From: Exophiala sp. HKRS030 | Lineage: Eukaryota; Ascomycota; Eurotiomycetes; Chaetothyriales; Herpotrichiellaceae | Reading direction: 5' to 3' | Assembly: GCA_023897205.1 (NCBI GenBank) | Contig: JAHWDD010000002.1 | Location: 7,254,001 to 7,318,000, forward strand | DNA: 64,000 nucleotides | Part shown: positions 1 to 11,913 of the stretch, piece by piece | Numbering within the stretch: position 1 is the stretch's first letter | Layout of the letters: every line of letters begins with the position of its first letter | Program-made: the position numbers and the translations under genes | Notes under the pieces: model-generated | The model's database searches: none | What the model saw: only the letters and a program-made list of their open reading frames with translations | Told to the model about the DNA's origin: nothing

Positions 1-1000
1 CTAGGAGCCTTCTTTACAATTATATTGCTTTAACGCTAAACTAATGATGTGAATAGAGGAAAATACTATTCTCCATAATTAACGTATAAACAAGAGTAAT
101 TCTTACAATTCTTTAACTTATAATAATGTCTCTTTAAGATATTAAGAAAGCTTACTTCAGCGGCGACCTCTTTTTGTGCCTAAAGTTATTTTTCTTCTCG
201 TTATTATTATGTTATAGAGATTACCTTACTCTTTAATCTTTTATTTCTAGTCTTTTCCTTATAATAATAATATATTTAGGTTAAGTTAAGATAATAGCTT
301 AAGGAGATATCATTATGAGATAATGATAATATCAAAACGTTCTCACTAAATAAGCCATATTAACTAGTTAGTTAACGTTATTTTGGCTTCTTAATAATTG
401 AGTATACTAGTGCTAAATGCGCACTAAGTTCAGTCCTACTCTTATGGCTATCTTTTCGAGCATAATGAAGCTTTTACCACTTTTAATAGGCCTTCTCAAA
501 GTGTTCCTAAGTCTTCATAGTTAAGGAATAAAGCTTTTTATTACCTTATTTAATTGTGAACTCACCCCTAAAGATAGAGGGGCGTAATTTATAAGTCTTT
601 TAATTATAGTCATTATATTAATACTTAAGTTAACCTTTATACTTAAGAAGTGTGTTAACAATATTAAAACCCTAACATAATACTTCTATACTAAGAATCT
701 TAACCTTCTTAATAAAGATTTCTATGGCGATATCATAGAAAAGTTTATTAATCTTAAATACTAATTTAATAGAGTCTGTATTAGTTAGGCTTAAGTCATT
801 CTCCGCGGTATATAGCGAAGTATTTAATTAATAACTAGGTTACGCCAATAGAGGGGCTTACATTAATGTCTTTCCCTTCTCTTTATTATCTTCTCTAGCA
901 TTACTAAATATAGATAAGACTTTATTATCCTCATTAAGAAGATTTAACGCTTCCTATACTTATAACATAATGTTCTCCTTAATACTTAGTCTCGGTAGCA
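1..1000. repeat. AT-rich, RIP-like decayed repeat
   Basis: This kilobase is conspicuously AT-rich, full of TA steps and poly-T/poly-A runs, with no long open frame on either strand. Composition returns sharply to normal after about 1000. Such a block at the edge of a gene-bearing region is typical of a transposon copy mutated by repeat-induced point mutation (C:G to T:A). I could not recognise the original element from residual protein signal. It could also be a naturally AT-rich subtelomeric or centromere-flanking segment. Confidence 0.6.
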
Positions 1001-2075
1001 ACTCTGGCGACTCTAATGACTCTGGCAGGTCAGGACTAACCGTTTAAGAGGGACAAGGGCTTAGAGACACAGCGCAACGCTTTGAACTTGCCCTATTAGC
1101 CCTCGTTACAAGGCTATCGCCGTCGCTTTTGCGCTTCATGCGAGCGTTACAAGTAACAAGGGTCTCGCGGAGTGATTGAGAGGCTAATGACTCCTAGAGT
1201 CGACGGGATGGAGTTATTGTGCGCCTTGTACGATTTGACATCATGTTTGTATATAGTTACGATATATTGCAGTAAATTACAGTGCTATCTAGGGCTATTG
1301 TGGCTGCAGGATGAGTTTGTTGATACAGGCCATATGGCGGTGTGCAGATTTCATACAACTTGCAAAAAAATAAGGTTTTTACGGAATTTTGCAAAGCACA
1401 ATAAGAGCGGCGCGACGTGACGTAGATTAGATACGAGGTATGTCTCTTGTTCGCAAGGGCCTTTAGGTGTTGAACACAGATTCTTGTACTCATTGCTCCA
1501 CTCTCAGAACCACGCTTGCCTGCCACTTACAGTAAGTAAGAGCTCGTTCTGAAACTTGGCAGGAGCCAAAGAATGGTATCGATATTGCTCTCGCTAGTTT
1601 GTCGTTCGGTGAATTTTGGAGTGGCGATCAGGTTATTTTTCTCAAGTCTTCGGGTTTCATTCGAGAAGCCCGTCAAGTATGGTGGCCCTGAATTAGCTAT
1701 ACACATAGTTTATAGTAGAGTTGACTTCGGAGGTCTCCCAAGACTCGAATCTCGAAGTCATAGACTAGCAGCTATAATTCTACTTTTATAGTGAGCAAAG
1801 ATATCTAACCCCGAATTCTGCTGGGCCCGATGTCTACTCACATCCCGGCACCTCTCTAGATATGTCTAATGCCGAATTCCTTGTACTAGCACCTGGATCT
1901 TGCAATTCGCCTGGGAAACCTCGTGGGACCTAGTGAACTCGACAAGACTCGGACTTTGCATAGTAGCCTACTCTAATTCTTCCGGGAGTAACTGGTAAAG
2001 AATGCATGAGAATGAATACCGGCTCCGGCGTAGCAAGACATCTATTTCCACGCTATGAGCCCGAGAAGCTATCAT
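1001..2075. other. Intergenic, no supported gene
   Basis: Normal-composition DNA between the AT-rich block and the P450. Only short, unrelated frames under 90 codons occur and none resembles a known protein. The part near 1001-1170 may be the less mutated edge of the same relic element. Near 1740-1800 a tRNA-like TTCGAA-type string occurs without a cloverleaf. Confidence 0.5.
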
Positions 2076-3825
2076 TCACACCTTTTCGAATATCAATTCG
2101 CATCTTCCGCCTTTTGGTAGGACCAGAAAATGGTCCGTCATTGACATACTATCCTCTGTAGTCGTTGGCGCCACTTGCACCTTGAATCTCCGCAGTAATG
2201 TCGCAGTAATTAGCTTTAATTCCATTATAGCAAGGCTTTTCCCAAGGCAGGCACGAGGGCCAGTAGAGAACGGCATGAAAAGAGTCTTCATCTCGGTCGT
2301 GATTTGTAGGGGATCTACCCAGCGCTCAGGAATAAATGCATCTGGGTTGGGAAATACGGCCGGGTCACGCTGGGTGGTATAACATTGTGCAGACACCACA
2401 GTCTACGCGAAGATGACGTGTGGTTAGCTGTGAGCCTGTAAGAGAGGGTTCGAAATTCGAAACGCACCTGCTCTGGTATAAAGACTCCATTCAAGACTCG
2501 TCCGTCAGTAGGTACTACCCTTGGCAAACTTGCCGGAGCTGCAGGGTGTAGGCGTAGAGCCTCATTGATCACAGCTGCAAGCACGGGCAGGTCTAAGACA
2601 TCGCTATAGGATGGCATTCCATTCGCCCACGGCTCTTGAGCTGAGAGTTCTGCGCGGAGACGCGATTGCCAGGTGGGATGCCGAGTAAGCTCCCAGAAGA
2701 GATACGTGAGAGTCGTGCTTGTGGTATCTGTTGTCGTGTGAGTCGATCCTCCCAAAACAGCAAAGATCATTTCACCCTACCTGTTCCTGCAAACACCAAG
2801 TTGCCAATTTCGGTGTGCACGTCGAAGTCTGTCAAGGCTTCGTCTAAGCTCTTGGGAACCAAGATCTTTGTCAAGAGATCCTTGCGTCCCGAGTCACGGC
2901 CATACTGTGCCACGTATCTGTCGAATGCGTCTACTCCATACTGAACACTGTCAGCATGTACGTCGCTGGAGGAAACAGACGGGACGATCTCACCTGATGA
3001 AGTCGATCTTTGGACTCTAGGAAACGTCTCAGTGGTGGAATCGGTAACCATCGAAGAACCTGGGACACTCCAAAGAACGCGCTTTCGATACTCGCCACCA
3101 TGAAAGAATTATCCATGTCTACCAAAAAAGGAGGTGTTGACGTGGAGTCGAGACCGCCAAAAGATTGTCCCAGGAAGAGTTCACCTGAACCACGTCAGAC
3201 AGCTGTGTCAAGGATGGCTAATGGTCATAGACAGGTTTAAATACCGATAATGTCAAAGGCAAGCAAACGGAATAGAAGTAACATATCTAATGGCTTGCCA
3301 ACTCGACCATCGATAATTGCTACCAATTTCTCAATTTTTTGCTTGATGAGCGGCTCTGTGTTATTGAGATTAGACTGCGAAAATGCGTGGCTTAACAGTC
3401 GTCGTCGCTGACTGTGCTCTGTTTTGTTTCTCATAGAGAATATACCAATATATGGCTTGCTGAAATCATCATAGATAGGCGCTTTCATATACTGTGTCTG
3501 CTGAGAATATATCTCTTTCACAGCCTCAGCGTTTGCATAGGAAACCTCTTTGGGACCGACGCGCACTGTAGATCCGTACTTCTTGTGAAGGTTGTGCAGT
3601 GTGGTTGTGCGGCTGCCAGCCAAGTCGATAACAAGCAGCCATTTGGAAGTGACCTTTGCGAGGAGTGGTCCTGGAACTCGGCGGAGTGGCGAGAGAAATA
3701 CGTTCTGTATAATCTGAAAGCAGTTTAGTCTTGCTGGTATCACATTGGCGGACTTTTGGTAGACTGACTTGCCATAGTAACACTCCTGCAAGAATGCAAG
3801 AACACGCGATAATATAGATATACAT
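2076..3825 (-). CDS. Cytochrome P450 monooxygenase (microsomal, class II)
   Basis: Predicted haem-thiolate monooxygenase, 487 aa. I join six exons: 3825-3769, 3713-3245, 3184-2994, 2940-2781, 2727-2468 and 2402-2076. All introns are GT-AG and the frame closes. The N-terminus is a hydrophobic membrane anchor (MYIYIIACSCILAGVLLWQ), so the enzyme should sit on the ER. The proline hinge reads RRVPGP, the I-helix oxygen-binding segment AGTDTT, the ExxR motif EALR and the haem-cysteine loop FSTGPRACLGKSLA. Overall it looks like the fungal benzoate-4-monooxygenase/lolP-like/isotrichodermin-hydroxylase P450 group; the substrate cannot be read from sequence. The start at 3825 is chosen because it supplies the anchor and splices in phase to the proline-rich exon. 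It lies in tandem with the MHR protein on the same strand. Confidence 0.9.
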
Positions 3826-4437
3826 GGTGTATGCTTGGGTTTTCCCAACCTAATAGCAAGCTCACATAGTAGAATTACGAAAGAATCCAGTGAGGATTTA
3901 TTCCTTTCCAGTCCCCACGGCGAATTGCACTCTTCTCCAGTCCTCCAGAAAACTACCCCAGATCCGAGTTCTTGGGAAAGTGCTAATGCTACTTGGCAGC
4001 CTGCAGCTGTATGTGGCAGAGTGTCAGTGAAGGGCCGACATGTCTAACCCGCCCACCGGCTATCAGTCGCTACTCCAACTCGGAAGTCTTGGAGAGTTCA
4101 ACCCACCTCCACCGGGTCAAGGTTTGTACCGATCTTTGCTGTATCCAGACTCTACAAGAAGGATTGCCGGGAACATGAAGGATGTTTTGCCAGACACTTT
4201 CCAGTCCAAAGAGTAGCTATCGTCATAGGCATCAAAAGCCATAGACCAGTTCAAATCCGCAACCGGCAACTGCTAGATAGAGCACCACCTCAGGACCAAA
4301 AGGTTTGGTGACGGCGTCGGTGTGGATAGGTGATTTAAGGACCTATAGGTCATATGAACCTTGATGTTTACATTATGATGTATGATTTCGCAGGCAAGCT
4401 GGGGTACTCATGCTGGTACACTCAGGACACAGCTGCG
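3826..4437. other. P450 promoter region, no gene
   Basis: Upstream region of the P450 and downstream of the MHR regulator, which is on the same strand. Frames here are short and unsupported. I see no recognisable repeat. Confidence 0.5.
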
Positions 4438-6205
4438 TCAGTTCCTTTGCAGTACTGTGGCTTCGAAAATGGGTGTGTCCATTAATAGACCTATGGTCTT
4501 TGCCATTTCTTCACAGCATGGCCATGGCATCCCGTCAAGTTCCTGCTTGAACTGAAGCAGCATCTTTCTCACTCCCTTGGGTTCCCCAATTTGCACACTG
4601 CTGAAAGTGTGTTTTGCCCAGAGAACAAGACCGGCATGGAAAACGACGATTGGCAGCCATATCGGACATAAACAACCTCCCGAGACAAGCTGTGACCGCA
4701 TTGCTGCGCTATCCAAAACAAGCCAGGCCAGACGGACTGCTTCTTCTGATACCGAGAAGGCATAGCTCGAGATGGGCGGTGTTCTCGCATCCGGATAGCC
4801 TGCTAAAGATGGCAAATTTAGCACGTGAGGACAAGTCAGGTATAATCTACAGTAATAGTAGAATGCCATAATCTCAGCCGACACACATTCATGGACTTGG
4901 CGATACCACCTGTCCAAAGCGAGGGACAGAATATTCTCCATGCGTTCCAACTCGGTATGTGAAGAAAGAGGAGCGAAGGGGTTCCCTCTGCGAGCCCTTT
5001 GATCTGGCCATCTATCAGTGTGGACAATTTGTCCCAGGGAGGTTCGGAGATAGATAAGATCAGAGACTATAGCCATCAGAAGAAGAAGAGCATCTTCATC
5101 GGAGGTGACCTCCAATAATGCGTCTGCCGTGATACAATTACATCTCTGATCGATCAGAGCTCCATAAACATCTTGAAACTCGGCTTTGGAGCCTGGCATT
5201 GTCGTCCAAAGTTCTCTTGAACTAAATGTGCTGACTGGTGGAAAGAAGTGGAGAGCGTTAATGATATCGATCAGCCAAATACAGCAGATGAATGCTTCAC
5301 TGTCAGATATATCAGTCAGGATAGACGATAGAACAGCCGTTCACTGACCTGCTCGATGGCGCAGAGGTACTAAGTTGCTCTTCCACCTGTTTCGGATCAT
5401 TGAACCGCATTCGACGTGCAATCTGTAGTATTAGCAGGAACACCTTCTTCTTGCAACGTATTTTCTTACGGTGGCGGCAGAGCATAAAACAACACCAGCC
5501 TTGGTTCGAACTGAGTTGTCTAGGCTCAGAACTGCGTACAAATTACACAGAATCGCCTATAGGAAGGGCAGGTTTGTGAGCTCAAAGTCGTTCTCCTTGA
5601 AAAGCGTCCTTACAGCGATTAGTAGCTCAACTGAGCGGGCTTCTCTGTTATCAACTTCCATCGTGCTGCCCCAAAGACCCTGAGATGCCAGGCACAAATC
5701 CCTTGACATCGTAATGTTCGCACCGGCATGAACAGACGCCACGCAACCGATTGCGAAACACAACGGTGATGTGATGTGATGACGTGTTGGTGAAGGAATA
5801 GGCAATCGGCCAAGGAAAGGATGCGTCGAACAGCAACTAGCAAAGACTTCTCTGAGATAAGCCAGTTTGCTGGACGATGGGAGTTCGTCGGGAAAGTCTG
5901 ACAGTAGAGCTAAAGGGTAGGTATATTTTCTCTGCTCTCTCTGCTCATAAACCTGACAGAGCATGAGAAAAACATCACATGTGGACGTGCTCACGAACCT
6001 CAAGGTCTAGATGCATAAGAGACTTATTGTCCAGGGCGTCAGAGCTTGCTAATAGCGATGTCCTGTAGTGTGACATGAACGCGGGCTCGGGCAATTCGGT
6101 AGCCTCTCGAACATCGTGGCAGGATGGATCTCTTTCTCCGGGCCAGTTCGACTCGAGATGTGTATTTGTGAGAGCCCGTTCCATCGAGATTGCAAATATT
6201 GTCAT
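4438..6205 (-). CDS. Fungal transcription-factor MHR-only protein, no DNA-binding domain seen
   Basis: Five exons (6205-5999, 5952-5614, 5556-5470, 5422-5349, 5299-4438) join in frame to 522 aa. The C-terminal half has the look of the fungal-specific transcription factor domain (PF04082, MHR) as found in C2H2-type regulators: an early STHPFLG segment, a central ICCIWLIDIINALHFFPP segment and a C-terminal helix series (EIMAFYYYCRLYLTCPHVL). I find no C2H2 or Zn2Cys6 cysteine pattern in any minus-strand frame between the first exon and the neighbouring divergent gene at 6639. It is therefore either a DNA-binding-free regulator, a gene truncated at its 5' end, or one with an upstream exon I missed. 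The start ATG at 6205 is the first in frame; an upstream GTG-led extension to 6340 exists but has no support. Confidence 0.72.
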
Positions 6206-6638
6206 GAGATGGGATTCTGCAGGTCGCTTGTTGAGAAGATTGCAATCTGCCTGGTGCCAGAACAACACAGGCCAAGGCGAATACCTACTCGTTGTGTCAT
6301 GCAGCCCGGTCAGCCTCACCGCGAGTCTCAAGTCTCTCACTCATGTTACTCAAGCCTTCAAGCGTGGCATAATCTGGGAAGCGCAATCGGATCCGTTGGA
6401 GTTGGATCATAAAACTGCAAGCTACCCCAGCTTCCGACATGCATTCTACATTCTCACTTACTAAGCACCCCAGCTTCCGTGCTTCCGTGCTTCCGTTGCC
6501 CCATGCTGTTTGGATAAGCCACTGGTGTACCCCAGATTTCAGCATGTCTATTCAACCCCAGGCTTGTTGAGGTCAGTGAGATTCGCGCAGCACTGAAACA
6601 GCCATATCACACGGCCTTGTATCAGTCTAAGCTATGAG
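6206..6638. promoter_or_regulatory. Divergent promoter between two regulator genes
   Basis: About 430 bp separates the MHR-only gene and the composite zinc-finger gene, which are transcribed away from each other. It contains a short tandem repeat (GCTTCCGT units) near 6475-6500. Shared control of the two regulators is an inference from this arrangement. Confidence 0.45.
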
Positions 6639-9030
6639 ATGACGAGGAAGCAGGCCCCGGACAAGAAGGTCAGTTACAAAAATTGCCCAGTGAGGCAACG
6701 GATTCTCGCTGTTTTGTTTCGCCCGAAACTTGCACTGACGCTCTTCTAGTGCGACATCTGCGGGCGCACATTTGCCCGTAATGAGCATTTGGAACGACAT
6801 CGAAGAACTCGTGGGTGGAACCATCTTTAGCCAACACATGGGCCTTTGAGACCTCGTCTAATGTCGAATCCGTCCCAGATACAAGAGAGCGGCCTTATGA
6901 TTGCCCATACTGCCAAATTAAATTCCCTCGTGCTGATGTTCGCGAGAAACACATCAAGCGATTCCACACCACAGAAGCTCTCAAGAATCATGGGATTGAG
7001 AAAGTCAGACCTGTTCAGTACGAACGATCTAAGCACGCATGCGACCGCTGTCGGAAAGGAAAATTAAAATGTAACGACCAGCGCCCTTGCAAGCCATGTT
7101 GGACACGAGGACTACCATGCATTATCTCATCCCGCAAGATAGAGCCTGGGAGGACGGCAATCCGCGAAGTAGATGCACTTGCATTTGCGGATGATCTGAA
7201 CGATTGCAGCGTGATTAACATCTCCGCCTTCCCAGCAAGTGCCGAGTCGATGGAGCCTCATACTAGCAACTGCCTTACTGAATCAACTGCATCTGCCTTT
7301 CACTCAAATGCTCCAGATAACAGTGAGGTTGGGTTGCTAGAAGAGCTACGCTCTGTGCTACCAGGGCCTTCAGCCGCCTCAGTACAACGCTCGGCATCTC
7401 CAGCAGGGCAAGAGCAGGGGCAGACTCTTCCCTCATCCAACTTCCACACTTCGTTCGGCCACGATATGGGAGCGAGTTTCGGGGACATTAGCACCACTGA
7501 GTGGACTCATGGTGATTTTCAATTGATGGATGACAACTGGGAACTTCCTCTGCTTGTAGGTTCTTCTCCACAAGGCGCGTGCTATAGCCGATCTAACAAA
7601 TATCAAAGGAGGTCGAAACATGGCTTCAAGATCTTGGTAGCCCCAAGGAAACCTTTTGGACCCAGTCTCAGCCGTCCTTGTCTAACAGTCGGCGAATTGA
7701 CAATGCCGTTAAAATCATGCAGGAACACTTTCAACGACGATCGCGCGGCTCTAGTCCAGCAATGAATCAGCCTAAACGGCTATGGTATTCAGCACCACCC
7801 CTGCTTCAGATGTACGATAAAGAGGTCATCAATGTCCTTCTCAACCTTGCCCGACGCCATCTGGGTACAACCTTCCGCGTTTTCGCTGATTTTCAAGCAA
7901 CTAGAGATACTACCCACGAGCTATGTCTCGCGATGGCCGCGGTGGGCGGACTCTATTCCATTGTCAAGGATAGTGCAACCATTGCAAAGTCTTTGTATAA
8001 CGATGCACGAAGAATCCACCTTGAAAAGATATATTCGTGGGCGTCGCCTTCGTCTTTTGACATGGCACTCAATTCTGTTAAAACATTCATCCTTCTGGCT
8101 ATTTACGGAATCTGTAGCGGCGACAAAAGGAGCTACGAGTTCGTTGAAGTCTATCACCTCACCGCAACGGATGCAATCAAGCACTGTATACGCATGGCGC
8201 CAACAAAGCTTGAATCGGCCCAGCACCAAGAACTGTTATCAACCTTCGAAGCAGTAGACATTCTGGATTGCTATTTTGTAGTCCTTCTCCAGCGCCCTCC
8301 TTATCATTTATCTCTGCCACTTGACCGCAGTCAACAATTGTCCGCCTTCAAACTCGACATGACTGCGCTACTTCAACCAGACCGCCCGCTCACGTCCATC
8401 TGCGGCAGCCTGCGCGAAGTTGCAGTCCTGAGCATATACACATGGGCTGCGAGCCCCCGAGGGCGCGAGTACTCACGTGTGCAGCAGCTGTGGAACCCAA
8501 ACTTCATTGAACTCGCCTTGGAACGCTGGGTAAATTCAATCCCATCTTCTATGATGATGTCGGAGCTTCCATCCATCTTGATCTATCATTTATCTCATCT
8601 TCATCTTCAAGTCAATTTTGGGATTCTTCAACGATTTTCTCACATCTTCGTGAAAGTACCAGACGCCCCTTCGGAGAAGAAGATCTTTGATACGATACGC
8701 GAGTGTATCTGTGCGCCATCTTTTAGGGCTGCCGTATGGCATTCTCATGCCATTATTCGCGTCGTCAGGGAGATGGTTGCGGCATCTGGGCGACGGCAGC
8801 TGCGTATCTCAGAGCATGCTCACATATTTGAGCCTCCACACCTACCATATTGTATTTATTTCGCTACACTAGTGGTATGGTACCACGAATATGTCAAGAG
8901 TGGACTTGTCTCCGCAGCTAGGGAGATGTGTCTAGAGAACGGTATACATCTTCTGAGTATGCTCAAAGTTCAAGTGGCGAAAGTGCTCGCGAACGCGCTA
9001 CGCGAGCTTTTCCCCCAGCAGATCATCTAG
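6639..9030 (+). CDS. Composite C2H2-C2H2-Zn2Cys6 transcription factor
   Basis: Predicted nuclear regulator of 729 aa from four exons: 6639-6668, 6750-6810, 6879-7555 and 7609-9030. Finger 1 (residues 11-31) has the CxxC...HxxxH pattern around CDICGRTF and LERHRRTH. It is joined by the Kruppel-like linker TRERPYDC to finger 2 (C39, C42, H55, H60). A complete Zn2Cys6 cluster follows at C85, C88, C95, C101, C104 and C111. The C-terminal half (from roughly residue 260) is the MHR/fungal transcription factor domain. The linker is interrupted by an intron and is restored exactly by splicing, which strongly supports the model. The gene is divergent from the MHR-only protein and ends 110 bp from the tail of the FMO-ADC gene. 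Targets are unknown; the neighbouring oxygenases are the obvious candidates. Confidence 0.92.
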
Positions 9031-9140
9031 AATTCTAAGGAGCAATACAATGCAAGCATATGAGAAATGACTAAACTGAATCTGACCATATTTTTCACAC
9101 TGTCAGCAACTTGTTTGTTGCCAGTCTGCCGTAGGTTGCA

Positions 9141-11433
9141 CTATGAAAGTCGCTGTATCTTTGAATCTTCCGATAGCCCTCGGTATTCCTTCACAGATGC
9201 TCCGACTACCTCAAAGACTGGAATCTCTGCAAGGCGACTGACAACCTGGTGAAGAGTCGGCAACGCTTTCTGGCCTATATCATGGATCCCGAATCGAGTG
9301 CTGCTCACATCTGCTGACTGTAGAGACACTGTAGCCATGTCCGTCTCAGGAGCATAGAGGATATCATATTGGGCATCCGGTTTTCCAACCTCCGTAGACG
9401 GAAGATACTTGTGCACGAGTAGGCCTTGGCCTCCATCGACCTCAGCTGGGTCTTTAGCAGAGGCCTGTAGCCCTGTAAGCTCAAGCGCAGCCCACTGAGC
9501 GCCCTTCCATGAGACCTTTGCTAGATAAGATGTCGAGTCTCTCGTTACCTGGATGTCTGAGAACATCGTTGGCAATCCGAGCTCCTCACGCCCAGTGGTG
9601 ATGGTATCGGCAAGATTCTCGAATAAAATCGGGCAGAACGTTCCTTTTATCACCTGGTCATCTGCAGTCTTGTAGCAGACGCCGTAGACATAGAGTCCTA
9701 GCGAGTCGTATCCGTGTCCTCCGAGCCAGGTCAGATTGCGTCTCGAATCCAGAGAGAATGAAGCATATGCAATCGTGTCCATTTTGTCAAAATAGTAGCG
9801 TCCATTGGGAAAGAGGTTGCGAAGCAGTGTCGCACTCGTCTTGAAGAGAATAGTAACACTGGTTCTTGTGGGCTGAAGCAAAGACTTCGCGGACAAAATA
9901 GAATCTTGTCCAGGCGCAAATGCAGGCCCAAACACCGTCGGCTGCCGTCTTCCCTGCTTCGCTGCGCGAGTCGTCCAGACATGGTCCCTGAGCAGCTGTG
10001 TCGATGCGTGCACTTCGTCATGACTAAGACCGTAATCAATGTACTCATGCACTGGCGTTCTGGTAAGCCTAGAAGACTAATCAAGCAGGCTGGCGGCGAG
10101 TGAAAACACCAGCTTACCTTTGAACGATGCCACACTTTGCTCTCCAGTGCCCGATTGCTTTATACTGTCCTCTCCAACTTGCCGACTGAACTCTTGAATC
10201 GTCGAGGCACGCTCGTAGCGTGCTTGATTATATAATTGGAGGCGTTCCGGAACTTCCTTCGGTGTGACACTCCCGTCAAGCATGATAGCTAGTGAAACTG
10301 CATCTTCGATTGCCATTGCGCCACCCTGAGCCAGATGGGGAGTGAAAGGATGAGCGGCGTCTCCAATCAACGCGAGTCGCTCAGCCGCAAATGTTGGAAG
10401 TTTGTCCATATCAAAGAAGGGATACACCTTGATCTCTCCCGGATCGGCCTTGTTGAGCAGAGCTAATACATGCGGATGGAAATCCTTGTATACATCTAAC
10501 ATTGCCGATTTTGAGGCTGCGTTATCATAACTTCCCGTCGTCTCTGACAGGTGTGCGGGGTGGATGCAAACGAAATTCAAAAGCGTGTGGTAAGTAGTCG
10601 GGTATACCACGATTTTCCGGTCAGACGAATACCACATTAGCATGTGGCCATTCGGTTCAATGAGCGGTCTCAACTCGGGATCTTCGAGGACAACCTTCCG
10701 CTCAATGATGAACCGAAAGGCACTGGAGCTTGTCTTGAAACTTGCCGGAGGAGGACTAACAATACTCGCCCGAACCTTGGAATGGACACCGTCAGCTCCT
10801 ATTACGACATCAGCTGAATATGAGGATCCATCTGCTAGAGTAATAGTAGCAGTATGGATATCGGCGGAAACAACGTGAGAAGACGTGTAAATTTTTACTG
10901 GCACGCCTTTCCCTTCCTCCGAAACTGCTGCCCTCCGGAGTTGGGCATGATAATGTGCACGATGTGCTTGAAGCCATGGCTGTTGGTTGGCTTTATTAGA
11001 CAAGATCTAGTTCCTCAAACAAGATAAGAAAGACTCACATTCTGCCAACGACCTGCTTCCGCGGCGTTGTCTTTGATGCGCAATACCTCGTTATTGGCCG
11101 AGAGGAATACAGTCTACGTCAAGTCAGAGCTGATGCTGAAATGTTTCGTCATCGGCATACCTGGACCAACGGGACTGCACCACTGTCTCTAGGGTCAATT
11201 CCAATATGCCTCAGAACGCCCATTGCATTTGGGGTTACGTGAATAGCAGCTCCGATCTCGTTGGCGAAGCGAGACTGCTCGTACACCTTGACATGATGTC
11301 CCTGTTGTCGTAAAGCAATGGCTGCAGCCAGTCCACCGATTCCTGCACCAGCAATGATGATATGCAGCCCTCGAGCTGTGGGGTTGACTCTACCATTCTC
11401 CCCGCTGTCGCCATCTACCAATGTGGCAACCAT
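9141..11433 (-). CDS. FAD monooxygenase fused to acetoacetate-decarboxylase-like domain
   Basis: Four exons (11433-11161, 11113-11039, 10979-10118, 10051-9141) give 706 aa. The N-terminal 430 residues are a salicylate-hydroxylase-type flavoprotein: dinucleotide motif GAGIGG (29-34), the DG motif GADGVHS (177-183) and the GD motif LIGDAAHPF (320s). The characteristic C-terminal end of that family (YGLSHDEVHAS) is encoded only after the third intron, in the same exon and frame as an acetoacetate-decarboxylase-like domain (PF06314; about 460-700), so the two are one polypeptide. In classical ADC enzymes the Schiff-base lysine lies in a GFPKK-type loop; here the aligned loop is GREELGLPTMFSDI and has no lysine. 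Substrate is unknown, probably an aromatic or polyketide-like acid. Tail-to-tail with the composite regulator. Confidence 0.88.
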
Positions 11434-11913
11434 AGCGTACGGCCGTGCGATTTTGATATTCTAGACTCGTGCGAACGCCAACGCAGCAAGTAACATCCAT
11501 TATCCTGCTTATATAGAGTTACTCCGCTAAGGGACTATGCAAGGGGGTTTCCATGGCATGATGGAGATACGGCTACCTCCTTACGATGATCGGCTTTGGG
11601 AGTAACATTTCGGAAGCTGGGGTAGCAACGAATATGGGAGATGAAATATCGGACGGAGGAGCCGAAAGCACATTAGAGCTAGAAATCGGTGCGGCTCGGA
11701 GACACCTTTTTCCGGCGACTAATGTGGTTTATTTGGTCTGACCTACGGAGTACTTCCATGCATATCGGCCAATTTCTCCTTTGCGCTGGGCCAAACTGAT
11801 TTTTCTTCCTCGCGAGACTGAAATGTAGGCTGATGTCAATCCTTCCTTTGTTCATACTATAACCTGTATAGAGAACGGGCACTTGTCTGGCTTGTAGCCA
11901 AACATGTCCCAAC
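11434..11913. promoter_or_regulatory. Divergent promoter with clustered CGG half-sites
   Basis: This 480-bp region separates the FMO-ADC gene from the GrpB gene. It holds three CGG triplets each spaced by two bases (11687-11699), another CGG-N1-CGG at 11650-11656, and one copy of TACGGAGTA (11744-11752). CGG triplets are the usual half-sites of Zn2Cys6 regulators, so an operator is plausible but unproven. Confidence 0.4.

Noticed and set aside
6206..6545. Additional N-terminal exons of the MHR-only protein
   Set aside because: Frames exist but start at non-ATG codons and show no zinc-finger cysteines or homology.
10052..10118. Stop codon separating the flavin monooxygenase from the ADC domain
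   Set aside because: The stop lies in an intron (GTAAGC...GCCAG); the phase-1 junction recreates the family's YGLSHDEVH segment.
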